Assembly: GCA_012932295.1 (NCBI GenBank)
Contig: JAAONU010000014.1
Location: 17,177,039-17,241,038, forward strand
Reading direction: 5' to 3'
Length of the DNA: 64,000 bases
Origin: Cyclina sinensis
Lineage: Eukaryota; Mollusca; Bivalvia; Venerida; Veneridae
Within the stretch, counting starts at the first letter, position 1. Each line of letters opens with the position of its first letter. Below the pieces are notes generated by a model. That model was not told the origin of the DNA. It saw only the letters and a list, made by a program, of their open reading frames with translations, and searched no databases. The position numbers and the translations under genes are program-made. Positions 1 to 10,397 of the stretch are shown here, piece by piece.

Positions 1-2113
1 TCAGTTATTTTTTACTTACTCTCAGAATAGTGTCGAATAAAAATTCTTCACTTTTGCTTCAATTCATAAACTATCTAATTGCGAGGGGGAAAAAAACAAG
101 AAACAAACGTAATGGTAAAAAAACAAACAATACAAAAAAACACAACAACAACAACGTAATGGTCACATTCGGTATCTAAATATCATTTTCAAATGAAAAT
201 TAAGTGTAAACCTGGTAAAACTGCAGTTTTGCAAATCTAATATCATTTCAGTTATTTCTACCGTCATAAAAAATTTTTCAAAAAAATCATGTTATGACAA
301 ATTATTTCCATATCCTGATTATATACACTTTTACAAACATAATAAGTTTAATATTCTCTACATACCAGATTCTGCAAAATTACAGATAATGCTAAATCCA
401 AAGATTCTCAACAAAATAAATTTTATTAATGTTACTTCAGCCATGTTTTAAGTCTGCCCTAGTCCTCTTATGTAGGAGGAAGTTATAGTTTTAGGTGAAA
501 TACATACTGAAGTTTGATTTTGTATGCTGTATTGTTGTATTAACTAAGATTTCTGCATGATAAAAGTTTGAACAAAGCTCTTAAAACGTAGTTCAGATAA
601 AACAGATAAACAGACCGAACAACAATCTTTATATATATAATATCAGGTAAAATATATGACACTTTGTTGGGACAAAAATGATCATAGGAGCATAATTTGA
701 ACAATTTGGTAGAGACGTATAAGAAATTACTACATAACCAAATTTCAGAAATCTCAGTTTACTAGTTTCTGTCAAGCTATTGTTTTAAGCTTTTGAGATT
801 GCATTTATAATGTGTCTATATAAACCTATGTAACAATAAAATCTGACAACATATATATATCAAACATTTAATAGATGGGTAACTTTATGTGAATGTATTC
901 TTAAAAGCAGCGACACTTATATAGACGTCGATATTTTTCTTTTTCTTTCCTTTTTTTAGCCAAGTCAAACGTTCAAGCCCTCAAAATGAAAAGAAATCAT
1001 TTTGTTTGAAGACCAGATAAATGTAGTTATGGTATTTCTAATATCATCTAGAAGTGTGGTTCAAGGGTTGTTATCTGTGCTTAACTGCAACGTACAATCA
1101 TTTTGGCTATACTGGAGGGTGTGGTTGTAGGCAAAACACTGACTTTGTCTGAATATGTCAATAATTTTATATTTGATATGACTTTGTATACTTTTTTCAA
1201 GCTATGTCAGACATTGTGTATTGAACAGGAACAATGTCTTTCTGATGAAAGAGCGTCTATGATTAAGATTTAAAATTTGACGAAAACAATGTTTTCTTCA
1301 TTCACTATAGTATATCAGAATGATAATGATATTCATCATAATAAACTACTATTTAAGTCTAAGCCCTTTGGCCTGCATTGTGACGTCATCTGCGCAGCAG
1401 GGATTAGAAAACAACCAAAAGAATCTTTATTTTTTTGAAACCTGGAATAACGAAACCATTCTTCACTGCAGTATTTTACTAAAATGAACAAATATGAGTA
1501 CTTTAGTAGACTTTGTAAAACATCTCTGCTAGCACTCTGGGTCATCAGATGCTTACAAACCCTGCCGGCAACACGTGTTAAATAAATATACGTTTATTTG
1601 GAAATAACATATCAAGCTCCTGTATAACTACAGATCTTTTTGTGACATTGACACAATACCAACACAAGGAAGTTTGGTGAAAATTTGATCAACATTAGAG
1701 TTTTTCATCTTCCCAATGTTAGTAGACAGTTATTGCTTAAATGAAGATGATAAATACATACAGCTGGATTCTCCACTTAGTCAATACATCAAAGAACTGA
1801 GGATATTCTCGATGGATTTTAGTAAGTCAACCAAAATAAGACAGCTATAATAGTATCGGTAACATCTGTATACCAAATAATTTGTTTCAAGTATATTATT
1901 ATCATTTCAAACATGCACGCAGAGTGAAATCGAGACCACTGCCTGTAATATAATTCATATCTATTTTGTTCTGCAACTGTCAGGAGATGTTTCAACTTAA
2001 CCAGGGTCTGTACGATACCGCATGTGGCGAATGCTATAGACCTGTAGTAATAAAAAAAAAACAAACATACAGCAACATTTTGTGAAGCCTGTAATTATTG
2101 GTGGTACAATAAT
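1..2113. other. AT-rich non-coding stretch
   Basis: I see no supportable gene here. The short open frames on both strands are AT-rich, have no recognisable domain and are not flanked by convincing splice sites. Short A-rich and CAACAA simple repeats lie near 100-160. Confidence 0.5.
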
Positions 2114-2669
2114 GTGCAAATGTCATTCCAAATTCATATAAAAAAAAATTCACATACGGATGACCCGTGGATATGCAGTCAGTGTGGCCACTTCTATTTC
2201 ACTGATACCTTCTTCGAGCAAACATACTTATCAGTTGATGACTCTTTTAGCTCCACAACCCGTGATGTAAATATTGACAACTACGAACCTCTTCCGAAAG
2301 CAACATCAAAGACATTTTATTCGTGGTTATCTTAATGTAAACAGCCTTGTAGTTTTATAGTGTACAAGAGATATTACATGAAAACTTAGCTGATATTCTC
2401 TTTATTGCTGAGACTTAAAATGACAATTATTTTCCTGATTCTCACTTTTCAGTTTACAAGTACCATAACTACGTGAAGGGCTGACAGGAACGCAAATGTT
2501 AGAGGTCTTAATGCATATTATTACGGGTGGACGGAAATATCAATTAGGATTTGAATAAATAGAGTCTATTTCTTCAGAGGTAAAATTTGATAAAAGTAAA
2601 TGTTTAATTTTTGGTACATATAAGCCACCATCTATGACAAATCAGATAGTTCAGGAAAAATTTTGATTG
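2114..2669 (+). mobile_element. 5' part of a decayed CR1/Jockey-group LINE (PHD-like finger and endonuclease start)
   Basis: A plus-strand open stretch at 2114-2335 contains DPWICSQC followed by FTDTFF. This resembles the cysteine-rich PHD-like segment found upstream of the endonuclease in many invertebrate CR1-group LINEs. From about 2340 to 2669, shifting frames give endonuclease-like pieces: NVNSL, then ADILFIAET, then DRNANVRG, then FGTYKPPS. Several stops and frameshifts show it is dead. The endonuclease breaks off exactly at 2669, where the gypsy element begins, and resumes at 12566. The family assignment rests on motif recognition only. Confidence 0.72.
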
Positions 2670-3531
2670 TGTCATAGGGTCGGTTTTTGATGGAAGTCCG
2701 TAAAATACAAATAAACATATTTATAACAGTTTGTGACTATTATATTTATCTGTACTTAATACAGTGCAGCTATGTCATGTTCTCATAGATGCCTTGTCCG
2801 TCATATACCTCTATCCCATACAGTCCTATAATACATTGTTACTGTTTGATACTAACCTGAACTAACTAATCACCCGTGACGTCGCCTATTGTGCTCAAGT
2901 GACAAATGCAATGCTTTGTTGCAATGTATGCAGGTATGCATAAAATAACAATGAGTTGCATACGGTGGTCAAATGGCAAATGCCTAAAACAATACAAGCA
3001 TTACAACGTAAAACAACATGAATCCAGGTAGGTACTGTTTACAGGTAAAATGGCCTGGTGTCAAGTCACTATAGAAAGGGTTGTTACTGAATGTAAATAT
3101 CGCTAAACTGTTTTAGTGCAGGATTAACTTAGAGATGCTTATATAAAGTGTACTTATGAAGAACAGGAATAAAGTACAGCACTAACCTGAAAATATAAAT
3201 ATCCTCGATATTTAATTACAATGTATGCAGGTATGCATAAAATAACAATGAGTTGCATACGGTGGTCAAATGGCAAATGCAACAAAGCATTGCATTTGTC
3301 ACTTGAGCACAATAGGCAACGTCACGGGTGATTAGTTAGTTCAGGTTAGTATCAAACAGTAACAATGTATTATAGGACTGTATGGGATAGAGGTATATGA
3401 CGGACAAGGCATCTATGAGAACATGACATAGCTGCACTGTATTAAGTACAGATAAATATAATAGTCACAAACTGTTATAAATATGTTTATTTGTATTTTA
3501 CGGACTTCCATCAAAAACCGACCCTATGACA
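2670..3531 (-). repeat. Abnormal 3' LTR with 253-bp inverted terminal arms
   Basis: Positions 2923-3531 match the 5' LTR (11957-12565) without indels. The remaining 96 bp of a normal LTR (the counterpart of 11861-11956) is missing. In its place, 2670-2922 is a reverse-complement copy of 3279-3531, with one mismatch at 2883. The LTR therefore starts with TGTCATAGGG and ends with CCCTATGACA on the same strand. Both outer ends are U3-type termini. Confidence 0.93.
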
Positions 3532-3544
3532 CACTTCCCCATGT
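3532..3544 (-). promoter_or_regulatory. Polypurine tract of the gypsy element
   Basis: On the minus strand the bases just before the 3' LTR read ATGGGGAAGTG followed by TGTCATAGGG. A purine-rich run next to the LTR start is where plus-strand DNA synthesis is primed in LTR retrotransposons. Confidence 0.6.
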
Positions 3545-4123
3545 CAGGGAAAAGGCTCCTGACTTTTCGGTACCACTAACTGAATGGTAAATTAAAATAT
3601 ATGAAAAGATACTATAAAGTACGATACATATTATACGTAGTGCACAAAGTCATGTACATAGAGATGGGCTACTAGGTAGATAATAATTATCTACAGCTGT
3701 ACTCTACCCGAGGTAAGTATGAAAATAAATATAAATGCCCGGCAATGTTATAAACATTGCCATTACGGAAAAACGAAACGTTGGTCTAGTGCACTCCCAA
3801 GAACTGGCATCCAACAGGTAAGTATGGACCTATAAAGTAAGCACAATAGTCATTACACAACATAAAAAAAAACAAAAAAACATAAGACTAACAGACAATC
3901 GATGCCAGCAGGTTTGAACCGTCAGAAACGTTCTGCAGTAGGTCAAAAATTCAACATGTGAAAGAAAAAGAAAAACGCTCAGGTAAGTATCTGGTAAATG
4001 CACAATTAAATCATCTGTAAATAAATATAAAGGTTATTAAAGATTATCAACTTATCAAAAGGACACACATCATCGAAGTATTGATACACCATTAGACGAC
4101 TTCAGTAGACCGGCAGCGACAAA

Positions 4124-4567
4124 TCAACCCGTAAGGTAAGTATCCATCCGCTCTAAAACATCAGATTGAGTTTGATCCTCCTCACGTATGTCCGATTCGA
4201 TATCAATTCCGTCTGTCTCCTGAGATGGAAGAACGTCTTCCACATCTGTCAAGGTCATAAACGGAAGGAGTAAGTTGCGATGAAGAATTCTAGATTTCTT
4301 GAACCTCGAACCTTCACGTTTGACCTCGTAGACGGGGATGTCCTCATTTGGCTTGCGGATAACAACATATGGATGATGTTCCCACTTATCGGCCAATTTC
4401 TGTTTCCCACGGACAGACACATTCCGGACTAGGACATGGTCTCCAGGACAAAGCACAGAACTTCGAACCCGCTCATCATATCTGCGTTTGTTGATTCTTG
4501 CAGTCTTCTTTGCCACTTCCCTTGCCTTCTTGTATGCAGAATGGAGACGGTCTCGCAATTTAACCAC
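4124..4567 (-). pseudogene. Gypsy integrase C-terminal part, frame-shifted from the core
   Basis: This 147-codon frame has the integrase C-terminal pattern: a lysine/arginine-rich helix (KKTARINKRRYDERV), then a small beta-barrel region with PGDHVLVRN and DKWEHHPYVV, then an acidic tail. In an active element it continues the integrase core at 4572-5408. Here the two are in different frames because GAGT is tandemly duplicated near 4567-4576, which adds four bases and creates an early stop in the core frame. Confidence 0.85.
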
Positions 4568-4571
4568 ATAC

Positions 4572-5408
4572 TCACTCCGACTGTGTGCTTGAAGACAAAG
4601 AGTCAGTGGGCAGCCCTAGAAAAGCATCAATGGCGAGTCTGGGATGTCGGCCAAACATCAAGAAATGCGGAGAGTAGCCAGTGCTCTCATGACGAGTGGC
4701 ATTATAGGCATGCACCAGACTCGATACATGGGACTTCCAGTCAGCCTTTTGATGCTCTTCTAGCGTACCATGCATCTTGAGTAATGTTTGGTTAAATCGC
4801 TCAACCATTCCATTGCCCATTGGGTGGTACGGGGTGGTTCGTGACTTCTCAATCCCTGCGATGGCACATAGTTTTTTTATCAGCTTTGATTCGAAATTCT
4901 GCCCCTGGTCGCTATGGATGCGGGCAGGAAACCCGTAGTGTACCACAAAGTTATCAAAAAGTATCCTGGCAGTTGTCTTCGCGGTTTGGTTCCTTGTAGG
5001 AAACGCCTGTGCGTAACGGCTGAAATGATCGGTTAGTACAAGGACGTTTTCGAATCCGCCTTTTGATCGTTCTAGAGAAAGATAATCCACGCAAACAACG
5101 TCCATAGGAAACCGTGATTCAATAGGAACCAGTTCAGCTGTGGATGCATTGGTTTTCCTTCGGATGCATCTATTACAATTTCGGACGCAATCGGCGATGT
5201 AGCTATCCATTCCTGGCCAATAAAATCTTTCCTTAAACAAGGATATAGTCCGATCGCGTCCTTGGTGGCCAAGGTCATCGTGTAAAGCCTTGAAGACTGT
5301 TTCTTTTAAATCCGAAGGTAAAAGTAACTGGAGCCGTTCTTCTCCGTTGACGGAAAACTTCCTATACAGTACCCCTTGTAAAAGCACCAATTTGGACCAA
5401 TCTCGCAA
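4572..5408 (-). pseudogene. Gypsy integrase: zinc-binding and catalytic core
   Basis: An integrase inserts the cDNA into the host chromosome. The N-terminal HHCC zinc-binding module is visible (HDDLGHQG, then CVRNCNRC). It is followed by the DDE catalytic core: Asp in VCVDYL, Asp in IHSDQGQNF, Glu in GNGMVERFN. The frame is the same as that of the reverse transcriptase ORF upstream. Only a single TGA at 5424-5426 separates them, so they were one Pol polyprotein. The C-terminal portion is displaced by the frameshift near 4570. Confidence 0.92.
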
Positions 5409-5423
5409 GTATGCAGAGATAGA

Positions 5424-7148
5424 TCAGTCAACTGGCTTAGCCGGCTTAATACCGTTCCTGACATGACTTGCTATAGACGATAGTACATGGTCCTGACTCT
5501 GTGCTTTAGCCCAGTCATTGGTTGAGAGACCTTGGGCATATAAGAGGCCATTTGGAAAACTTGGCTCATTAGGTGGACCTTGAGAACTTGGATCCTGCAG
5601 TGTGTCTGCTAAAGGAACACTTTGTGCTGAAATGGCGAATATAACAGCCTGGACAACTTCGGGTTTTACAACTGATCTGTCCTTAATACGTGAAAGACCG
5701 TCAGCATCTGCATTGTTAGAGCCACGTCTGTATCGCAATGTAAATCCATAATTGCTCAATGCAGCCATCCATCTGTGACAAGTGGCATCTAACTTTGCTG
5801 TTGTATTGATATACGTGAGTGGATTGTTATCTGTGACAACCTCGAATTTCCCACCGTACAGGTAGTCGTGAAACTTTTCTGTAATCGCCCACTTTAGGGC
5901 GAGAAACTCGAGCTTGTGAGCGGGATAATTCCTTTCCGCTGGCTTGAGGCTCCTACTCGCGTACGCAATAACTCTGTCCTTGCCACCCTGACGCTGGTAG
6001 AGAACACTACCAAGACCGATTGTTGAGGCGTCTGTATGGACTTTAAACGGCAAACTGTAATCTGCAAAGCCTAAAACAGGTGGGCTTGTAAGCTGAGATT
6101 TCAAGTTTTCAAATGCTTGTTGTTGAGGATCTTCCCATTTAAATGGAGTTCTTTTGTCTGCTTTCTTTTGCTTCTGCTTCTGTTTCTTTGTAGGATGACC
6201 TATGAGGAGATTGTTTAATGGCCTCGCTATGGCTGCGAATCCTTTAATAAAACGGCGGTAATATCCCGCAAATCCCAAAAATTGTCGAACCTCTTTGACG
6301 GATATTGGTATAGGCCATGATTTAACAGCTTCAATCTTCTTTGGATCAGCTTGAATACCATCGGCTGATACAACGTGTCCAAGGTAAGTAATAGATCTCT
6401 TAAATAGTTCACATTTTGATGGTTTGACCTTGAGGTTATATTCCGCAAGACGTTGAAATACAGCATCTAAGCGATCGATGTGACTGTCAATATCTCGACT
6501 AAAAATGATTATATCGTCGAGGTAGACAAGGTAGTCTTTCAAATTAAACTGGCCCACACAGCGCTCCATAAGTCGCTGGAATGTAGCCGGAGCATTACAT
6601 AATCCAAAGGGCATCCGGTTACATTCGTAAAAGCCTAGTCCACTAACTTGAAACGCCGTCTTCTCCTTATCCTCCTCTTCAAGTTCTACATGCCAATACC
6701 CCGACTTCAAGTCTAACTTCGAAAAATACTTCGCTCCAGACAAAAGATGGAAAGTGTCTTCAACTCGAGGTAAGGCATATGAATCTTTAATGGTCCTGGA
6801 ATTTAATTTGCGGAAATCAATACAAAATCGGATTGTTCCGTCTTTCTTTCTAACAATGACTACATTTGATGACCAAGGGCTACTGGATTCCCTGATTGCT
6901 CCAATATCCAACATATCTTGAAGATGCTGTTTAACCTCGTTGAACAATGCTTGTGGTATTCTTCTACAAGGTTCTTTGAATGGTTCGCTGTTTGCTAATT
7001 TAATTCGATGTTTCACAGCAGAAGTTTGGCCTAAATCTGTTGAACTTGTAGGAAAAATAGGTCTCCATTTTTGGAATACTTTCAACAACTTATTTTGTTG
7101 ATCATGACTAAGTTCAGACATGTCCATATCTACTCCAAAAGCTGTCAA
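5424..7148 (-). CDS. Gypsy reverse transcriptase and RNase H
   Basis: The frame of about 574 codons encodes reverse transcriptase (residues ~45-300) followed by RNase H (~365-490). RT landmarks are FCIDFRKLN, the catalytic VYLDD at about 208-212 and the LGFAGYYRRF connection. RNase H shows HTDAS, TDNNPL and the late DADGLSR. There is no ATG at the start: the frame opens with TTG at 7146-7148, in the -1 frame relative to protease, which stops at 7145. Expression as a Gag-Pro-Pol fusion by ribosomal frameshifting at a run of six T is therefore likely. The frame ends at TGA (5424-5426), and integrase follows in phase. Confidence 0.93.
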   Translation of the reverse strand: MTAFGVDMDMSELSHDQQNKLLKVFQKWRPIFPTSSTDLGQTSAVKHRIKLANSEPFKEPCRRIPQALFNEVKQHLQDMLDIGAIRESSSPWSSNVVIVRKKDGTIRFCIDFRKLNSRTIKDSYALPRVEDTFHLLSGAKYFSKLDLKSGYWHVELEEEDKEKTAFQVSGLGFYECNRMPFGLCNAPATFQRLMERCVGQFNLKDYLVYLDDIIIFSRDIDSHIDRLDAVFQRLAEYNLKVKPSKCELFKRSITYLGHVVSADGIQADPKKIEAVKSWPIPISVKEVRQFLGFAGYYRRFIKGFAAIARPLNNLLIGHPTKKQKQKQKKADKRTPFKWEDPQQQAFENLKSQLTSPPVLGFADYSLPFKVHTDASTIGLGSVLYQRQGGKDRVIAYASRSLKPAERNYPAHKLEFLALKWAITEKFHDYLYGGKFEVVTDNNPLTYINTTAKLDATCHRWMAALSNYGFTLRYRRGSNNADADGLSRIKDRSVVKPEVVQAVIFAISAQSVPLADTLQDPSSQGPPNEPSFPNGLLYAQGLSTNDWAKAQSQDHVLSSIASHVRNGIKPAKPVD

Positions 7149-7978
7149 AAAATGTCATCCTCATTTTCAGACTTATTTGTATCATTAATATTGTCATTTT
7201 CTTTTTCAGGTGCTGATTGCTGACTGACGAACACGGACGATGCAGAATCTGACTGATCAAAGATCGGAGCATGCCGAAGAACATTAACTTCTTGGAGTTG
7301 ACAGACTGGGGATTTTGCAGAAATTTTTACTGGTTTTGCAGAAAGATTACAGATCCGTACTGGAATTCGAGCGGTACGACCTGGGTTATTAAGAGAAACT
7401 ACTCTTGGACAAACAGTAGTTCTTGTCAAACTGGTATCATCCAAGGGCTCTGTAACAACATCCTTGGCATCGCACTGTTTACGGACGAATCCAGTGATGG
7501 TCTTGGTCTCCGAAGGTCGGATAATAAAATCTTTTGTTGCCTTGACAATACCAACTGAAGTAAGGGAAACAACATTAAAAGCTGTATTCCATTCTGTTGG
7601 AATATTATCTATTCCATTAAAATTGCACCAACAGGCACATTCACGAATAATATTCGTGCCAACAATAACTGGAATATGCATATGATACTCAGTATCCTCA
7701 ACAACTAGAAGAGGTACAAACAATCCTGGCATATTGCAAAACGGCAACTTTGCTTCGGCTTCTATATAGCCTACATAGGGAATCTCTTGTCCATTAACTC
7801 CTTTAAGATTTAAATCAAAATCCGAAATTTGCTGCAACTCTGGTTTGTTTTTCAGTTGGTCGTAAAAGCTTTGTGAACTTGTACTGACCATTGACCCAGA
7901 ATCGATTAAAGCTCCAACTTCAATATTTTCAATAATAACTTTGTTTTCATTGGATTTTCCGATCAACCTTTGTCGCAA
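7145..7978 (-). CDS. Gypsy aspartic protease region
   Basis: The retropepsin motif ALIDSGS lies about 24 residues into the ATG-initiated frame (DSG at ~26-28). The flap-like region and VPVIVGTNII-type core follow further on. This enzyme cuts the Gag-Pol polyprotein. The frame is open upstream past the ATG to about 8070, overlapping the end of the Gag C-terminal frame in the -1 register. That argues the protease is made by frameshifting rather than from its own start codon. Long C-terminal sequence beyond the protease core is typical of metazoan gypsy elements. Confidence 0.85.
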   Translation of the reverse strand: MRQRLIGKSNENKVIIENIEVGALIDSGSMVSTSSQSFYDQLKNKPELQQISDFDLNLKGVNGQEIPYVGYIEAEAKLPFCNMPGLFVPLLVVEDTEYHMHIPVIVGTNIIRECACWCNFNGIDNIPTEWNTAFNVVSLTSVGIVKATKDFIIRPSETKTITGFVRKQCDAKDVVTEPLDDTSLTRTTVCPRVVSLNNPGRTARIPVRICNLSAKPVKISAKSPVCQLQEVNVLRHAPIFDQSDSASSVFVSQQSAPEKENDNINDTNKSENEDDIF

Positions 7979-8007
7979 GCTCGGAGTCTGTATCTGTACG
8001 GGGCTGT

Positions 8008-8313
8008 CTACCTTTTTCCTGCTTTCACTGAGCCCCGCGGTGAAAGCGTCTTCCGGTTTAAATCGCCGTTCTGATTATCAATACTTTCTTTGGCACCTGT
8101 TTCTTTCTGTTCTGGACCCTGTCGATTTCTTTGATGACTCCGACTATCAAATGGTCCTCGTCGGTAATTTCCTCTAGATCTTCTTTGACCTCTTTGGTAA
8201 GTACATCTCCTATCATATCGTGAGTATTCTGCCTGTTTCTCATTCTCTTTTAATTTTTCTATCTCCCCTTCCATCAATTTCAGTCTATCTACAAGGTCTT
8301 TTAACAATATCAC
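8008..8313 (-). CDS. Gag C-terminal basic region
   Basis: This frame is in the same register as the main Gag frame, separated by one TAG at about 8371. It is rich in Arg, Gln and Gly (YQRGQRRSRGNYRRGPF), which suggests nucleic-acid binding in place of a CCHC zinc knuckle, as in some Gag proteins. The separating stop lies in a GATAGATAGATAG microsatellite, so slippage there may have created it. The frame ends in GGAAAAAGGTAG, where the protease frame overlaps at -1. Confidence 0.7.
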   Translation of the reverse strand: MILLKDLVDRLKLMEGEIEKLKENEKQAEYSRYDRRCTYQRGQRRSRGNYRRGPFDSRSHQRNRQGPEQKETGAKESIDNQNGDLNRKTLSPRGSVKAGKR

Positions 8314-8370
8314 TTTCTCATCTATATCACTATTCCCTTTAGTACGTTGCTGAACTTCAACTTTCTCTAT

Positions 8371-10098
8371 CTATCTATCAACTTTTATCTCTTGATTCTC
8401 CTTTCCTTCTTCCTCTTCTAACCTGACCTTCCTTCTTAACTTTTCAAAACTATCCTCCGATTCATATGACACTCTTGTCGCAGCTTTTAACTTTTCTGAA
8501 CAGAGACCTCTCCAGAATCTTTCTTTCAACTTTCTGTCTCTTTTTGTCTCATCAACTTCCTCCTTTTCTAGAGCCAACTGGAACAGAGCTTCAAGTCGCA
8601 CGGCCCATTCGGTACGAGACTCTGTAGTTTTCTGTTTCGATGAATAAAAATCCTGTATTATTTTGTCAGCTGTTTTGACATTTCCATATATGTCTTTCAA
8701 CTTCTTCAGGATTTCAGCTGTTGTAGCCGATGGCTTTAGAGTTAAGAGAACTTGTCTCGTATCACCTTTGAGAGAATTTCTCCCTGCGTGTACAAGTACA
8801 TAGTCTGGGTACATTCCAGCCTTAAGAAGGCAAGTAATTTCAAAACGCCACTCTTCAAAATGTTTCCCATTAAAATCAGGGATGTGTGGCTTTCCATAAC
8901 CAAAAGTTGGATTGGAAAAGTCTGTAGCTTTTGGCTTTACAGCTTGCAATATCTCTCCTTTCACATCTGCTTCTGGAAGTATCTTGTTTCCTTTCTCTTT
9001 CAGTAATTTTCTATCAATCAACGCCTTTTTCTTTTGCTTCAAAAGTTCTATCTTTTCTGTCATAACTTTATCCCGTTCTTTCAATTCTCGTAATTCTCGT
9101 TCAGCAATTTCATTCTCATTCCGTTTCTCATTCAATTTTACTTCCTCATTTTCATATTCTGCAATCTTTGTCATTAACTCCGCTTCAGCCTTCTGCTTCA
9201 TTTCTATTTCTCTCTTCAATATATTCTTATTCTCAGTAATCAACTCATTCTTTCTTGTCTCCTCCATCCGTAATCTCCTCAGCTTCATACTTTCTGTTTC
9301 ATATCTTTCTAACTGACTCCTAATTTCATCACACTCCTGTTTAGTTCTCGTGATACTCAGTCTCATCTCCTTATCATCAGCACCTTCATCCTTCATATGT
9401 CCTAATTCAGTTCTAGCAACATTATATTCTATCCTCTTTCTACCTTCACTATAAGCCTTTTCATCCAATACTCCACCTTGCCTAAGTCCTTTTCCTGCAT
9501 CATCAATAAATCTCCGTCCAATATCCTTATCTCCTCTCTCTCGGAAAGAATTATCCCTAAATCTATTCTGATTATCAATATATTTGACATTTCTATTCCT
9601 ATTCCCTATATCATATCTGTATCTATCCTTTTCATGCATACTCATACTTTTCCTATGCTCATCTTTTCCTTCATCTCTCTGATCACTAAAATAGCTATTT
9701 CGATCCGACTCATGTTTAGTCATACTTTCCCTGTCATCATCTCTGCTACTCCCTTCCAACTCAAAACCATCTGCTTTCAATTGCCTCAATGTACTTTCTA
9801 ACTTTAAAATGGCCTCATCTACTGAATGTTTCCTTTCAGAGTGTGAACTCGGTCTTTCTAATCTACTCTGTTCTAACTCTCTTATATCCTGCTTCGTGCT
9901 ATGATGCAGATATTCATCAATTGTTCCAAGATCCGAGTAAGTACTTATGTTGTCAAACTGCTCGTTTAATTCCTCTATATCGCGTACATCCTGCTCCTCT
10001 TGCCTTCCAATTTGCTCATATCTTAATAATTCCTCCCTCAACTGATCTCTCCTCCGATATCTCAAAAATCTTTCTGACATATGTGGTGCTTCCGCCAT
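8371..10098 (-). CDS. Gypsy Gag polyprotein
   Basis: 575 codons from ATG at 10098. Residues ~1-180 are charged and low in complexity. A long coiled coil rich in Glu, Lys and Arg follows (~230-370). The capsid-like part is at ~390-560, with PHIPDFNGKHFEEWRFEI, NSLKGDTRQVLL and the WAVRLEALFQLA segment. This layout matches PNMA/Arc-like Gag capsid domains of metazoan gypsy elements. The product would assemble into virus-like particles. It is the first frame after a leader of about 1.7 kb. Confidence 0.9.
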   Translation of the reverse strand: MAEAPHMSERFLRYRRRDQLREELLRYEQIGRQEEQDVRDIEELNEQFDNISTYSDLGTIDEYLHHSTKQDIRELEQSRLERPSSHSERKHSVDEAILKLESTLRQLKADGFELEGSSRDDDRESMTKHESDRNSYFSDQRDEGKDEHRKSMSMHEKDRYRYDIGNRNRNVKYIDNQNRFRDNSFRERGDKDIGRRFIDDAGKGLRQGGVLDEKAYSEGRKRIEYNVARTELGHMKDEGADDKEMRLSITRTKQECDEIRSQLERYETESMKLRRLRMEETRKNELITENKNILKREIEMKQKAEAELMTKIAEYENEEVKLNEKRNENEIAERELRELKERDKVMTEKIELLKQKKKALIDRKLLKEKGNKILPEADVKGEILQAVKPKATDFSNPTFGYGKPHIPDFNGKHFEEWRFEITCLLKAGMYPDYVLVHAGRNSLKGDTRQVLLTLKPSATTAEILKKLKDIYGNVKTADKIIQDFYSSKQKTTESRTEWAVRLEALFQLALEKEEVDETKRDRKLKERFWRGLCSEKLKAATRVSYESEDSFEKLRRKVRLEEEEGKENQEIKVDR

Positions 10099-10320
10099 TT
10101 TGTGTTAATAAAAAAAAAAAAAAGAAAAAATACGATATCTCCTTAAAATTATTTCTGAATCACCCTAAATAACACACAGTTCCACGCAAATATATTCACA
10201 TGTGTATCACTGTATATTTTACAGTATAAAATACTGTGCGTACGTAAAGAAAGAGAGAAAAAAAACGCTGTTATGTATTCCTGAGAGAAATACTCTGGGT
10301 GTAAAAAAAAATGAATAAAA

Positions 10321-10397
10321 ATACCGCGACCGAGATTCGATCCTAGTACCCTCCGATTTGAAAGCGCTTACACTAACCACTGCGCCACTGAGACAAC
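10321..10397 (-). repeat. tRNA-like sequence in the gypsy leader
   Basis: On the minus strand an A-box-like GTGGCGCAGTGGTTAG and a B-box-like GATCGAATCTC are spaced as in a tRNA. The acceptor ends do not pair (5' GTCTCAG against 3' TCGCGGT). This is therefore a tRNA-derived fragment or SINE head, not a functional tRNA gene. Confidence 0.5.

Noticed and set aside
2670..3531. Left LTR as two independent solo-LTR insertions in opposite orientation
   Set aside because: The arms are equal in length (253 bp), the second LTR is internal without its own flanking duplication, and the outer flanks share ATTG. One palindromic end explains the data more simply.
8752..10172. Plus-strand frames opposite Gag
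   Set aside because: They mirror the Gag coiled-coil region; Ser/Phe-rich composition is the expected antisense of Glu/Lys-rich codons.
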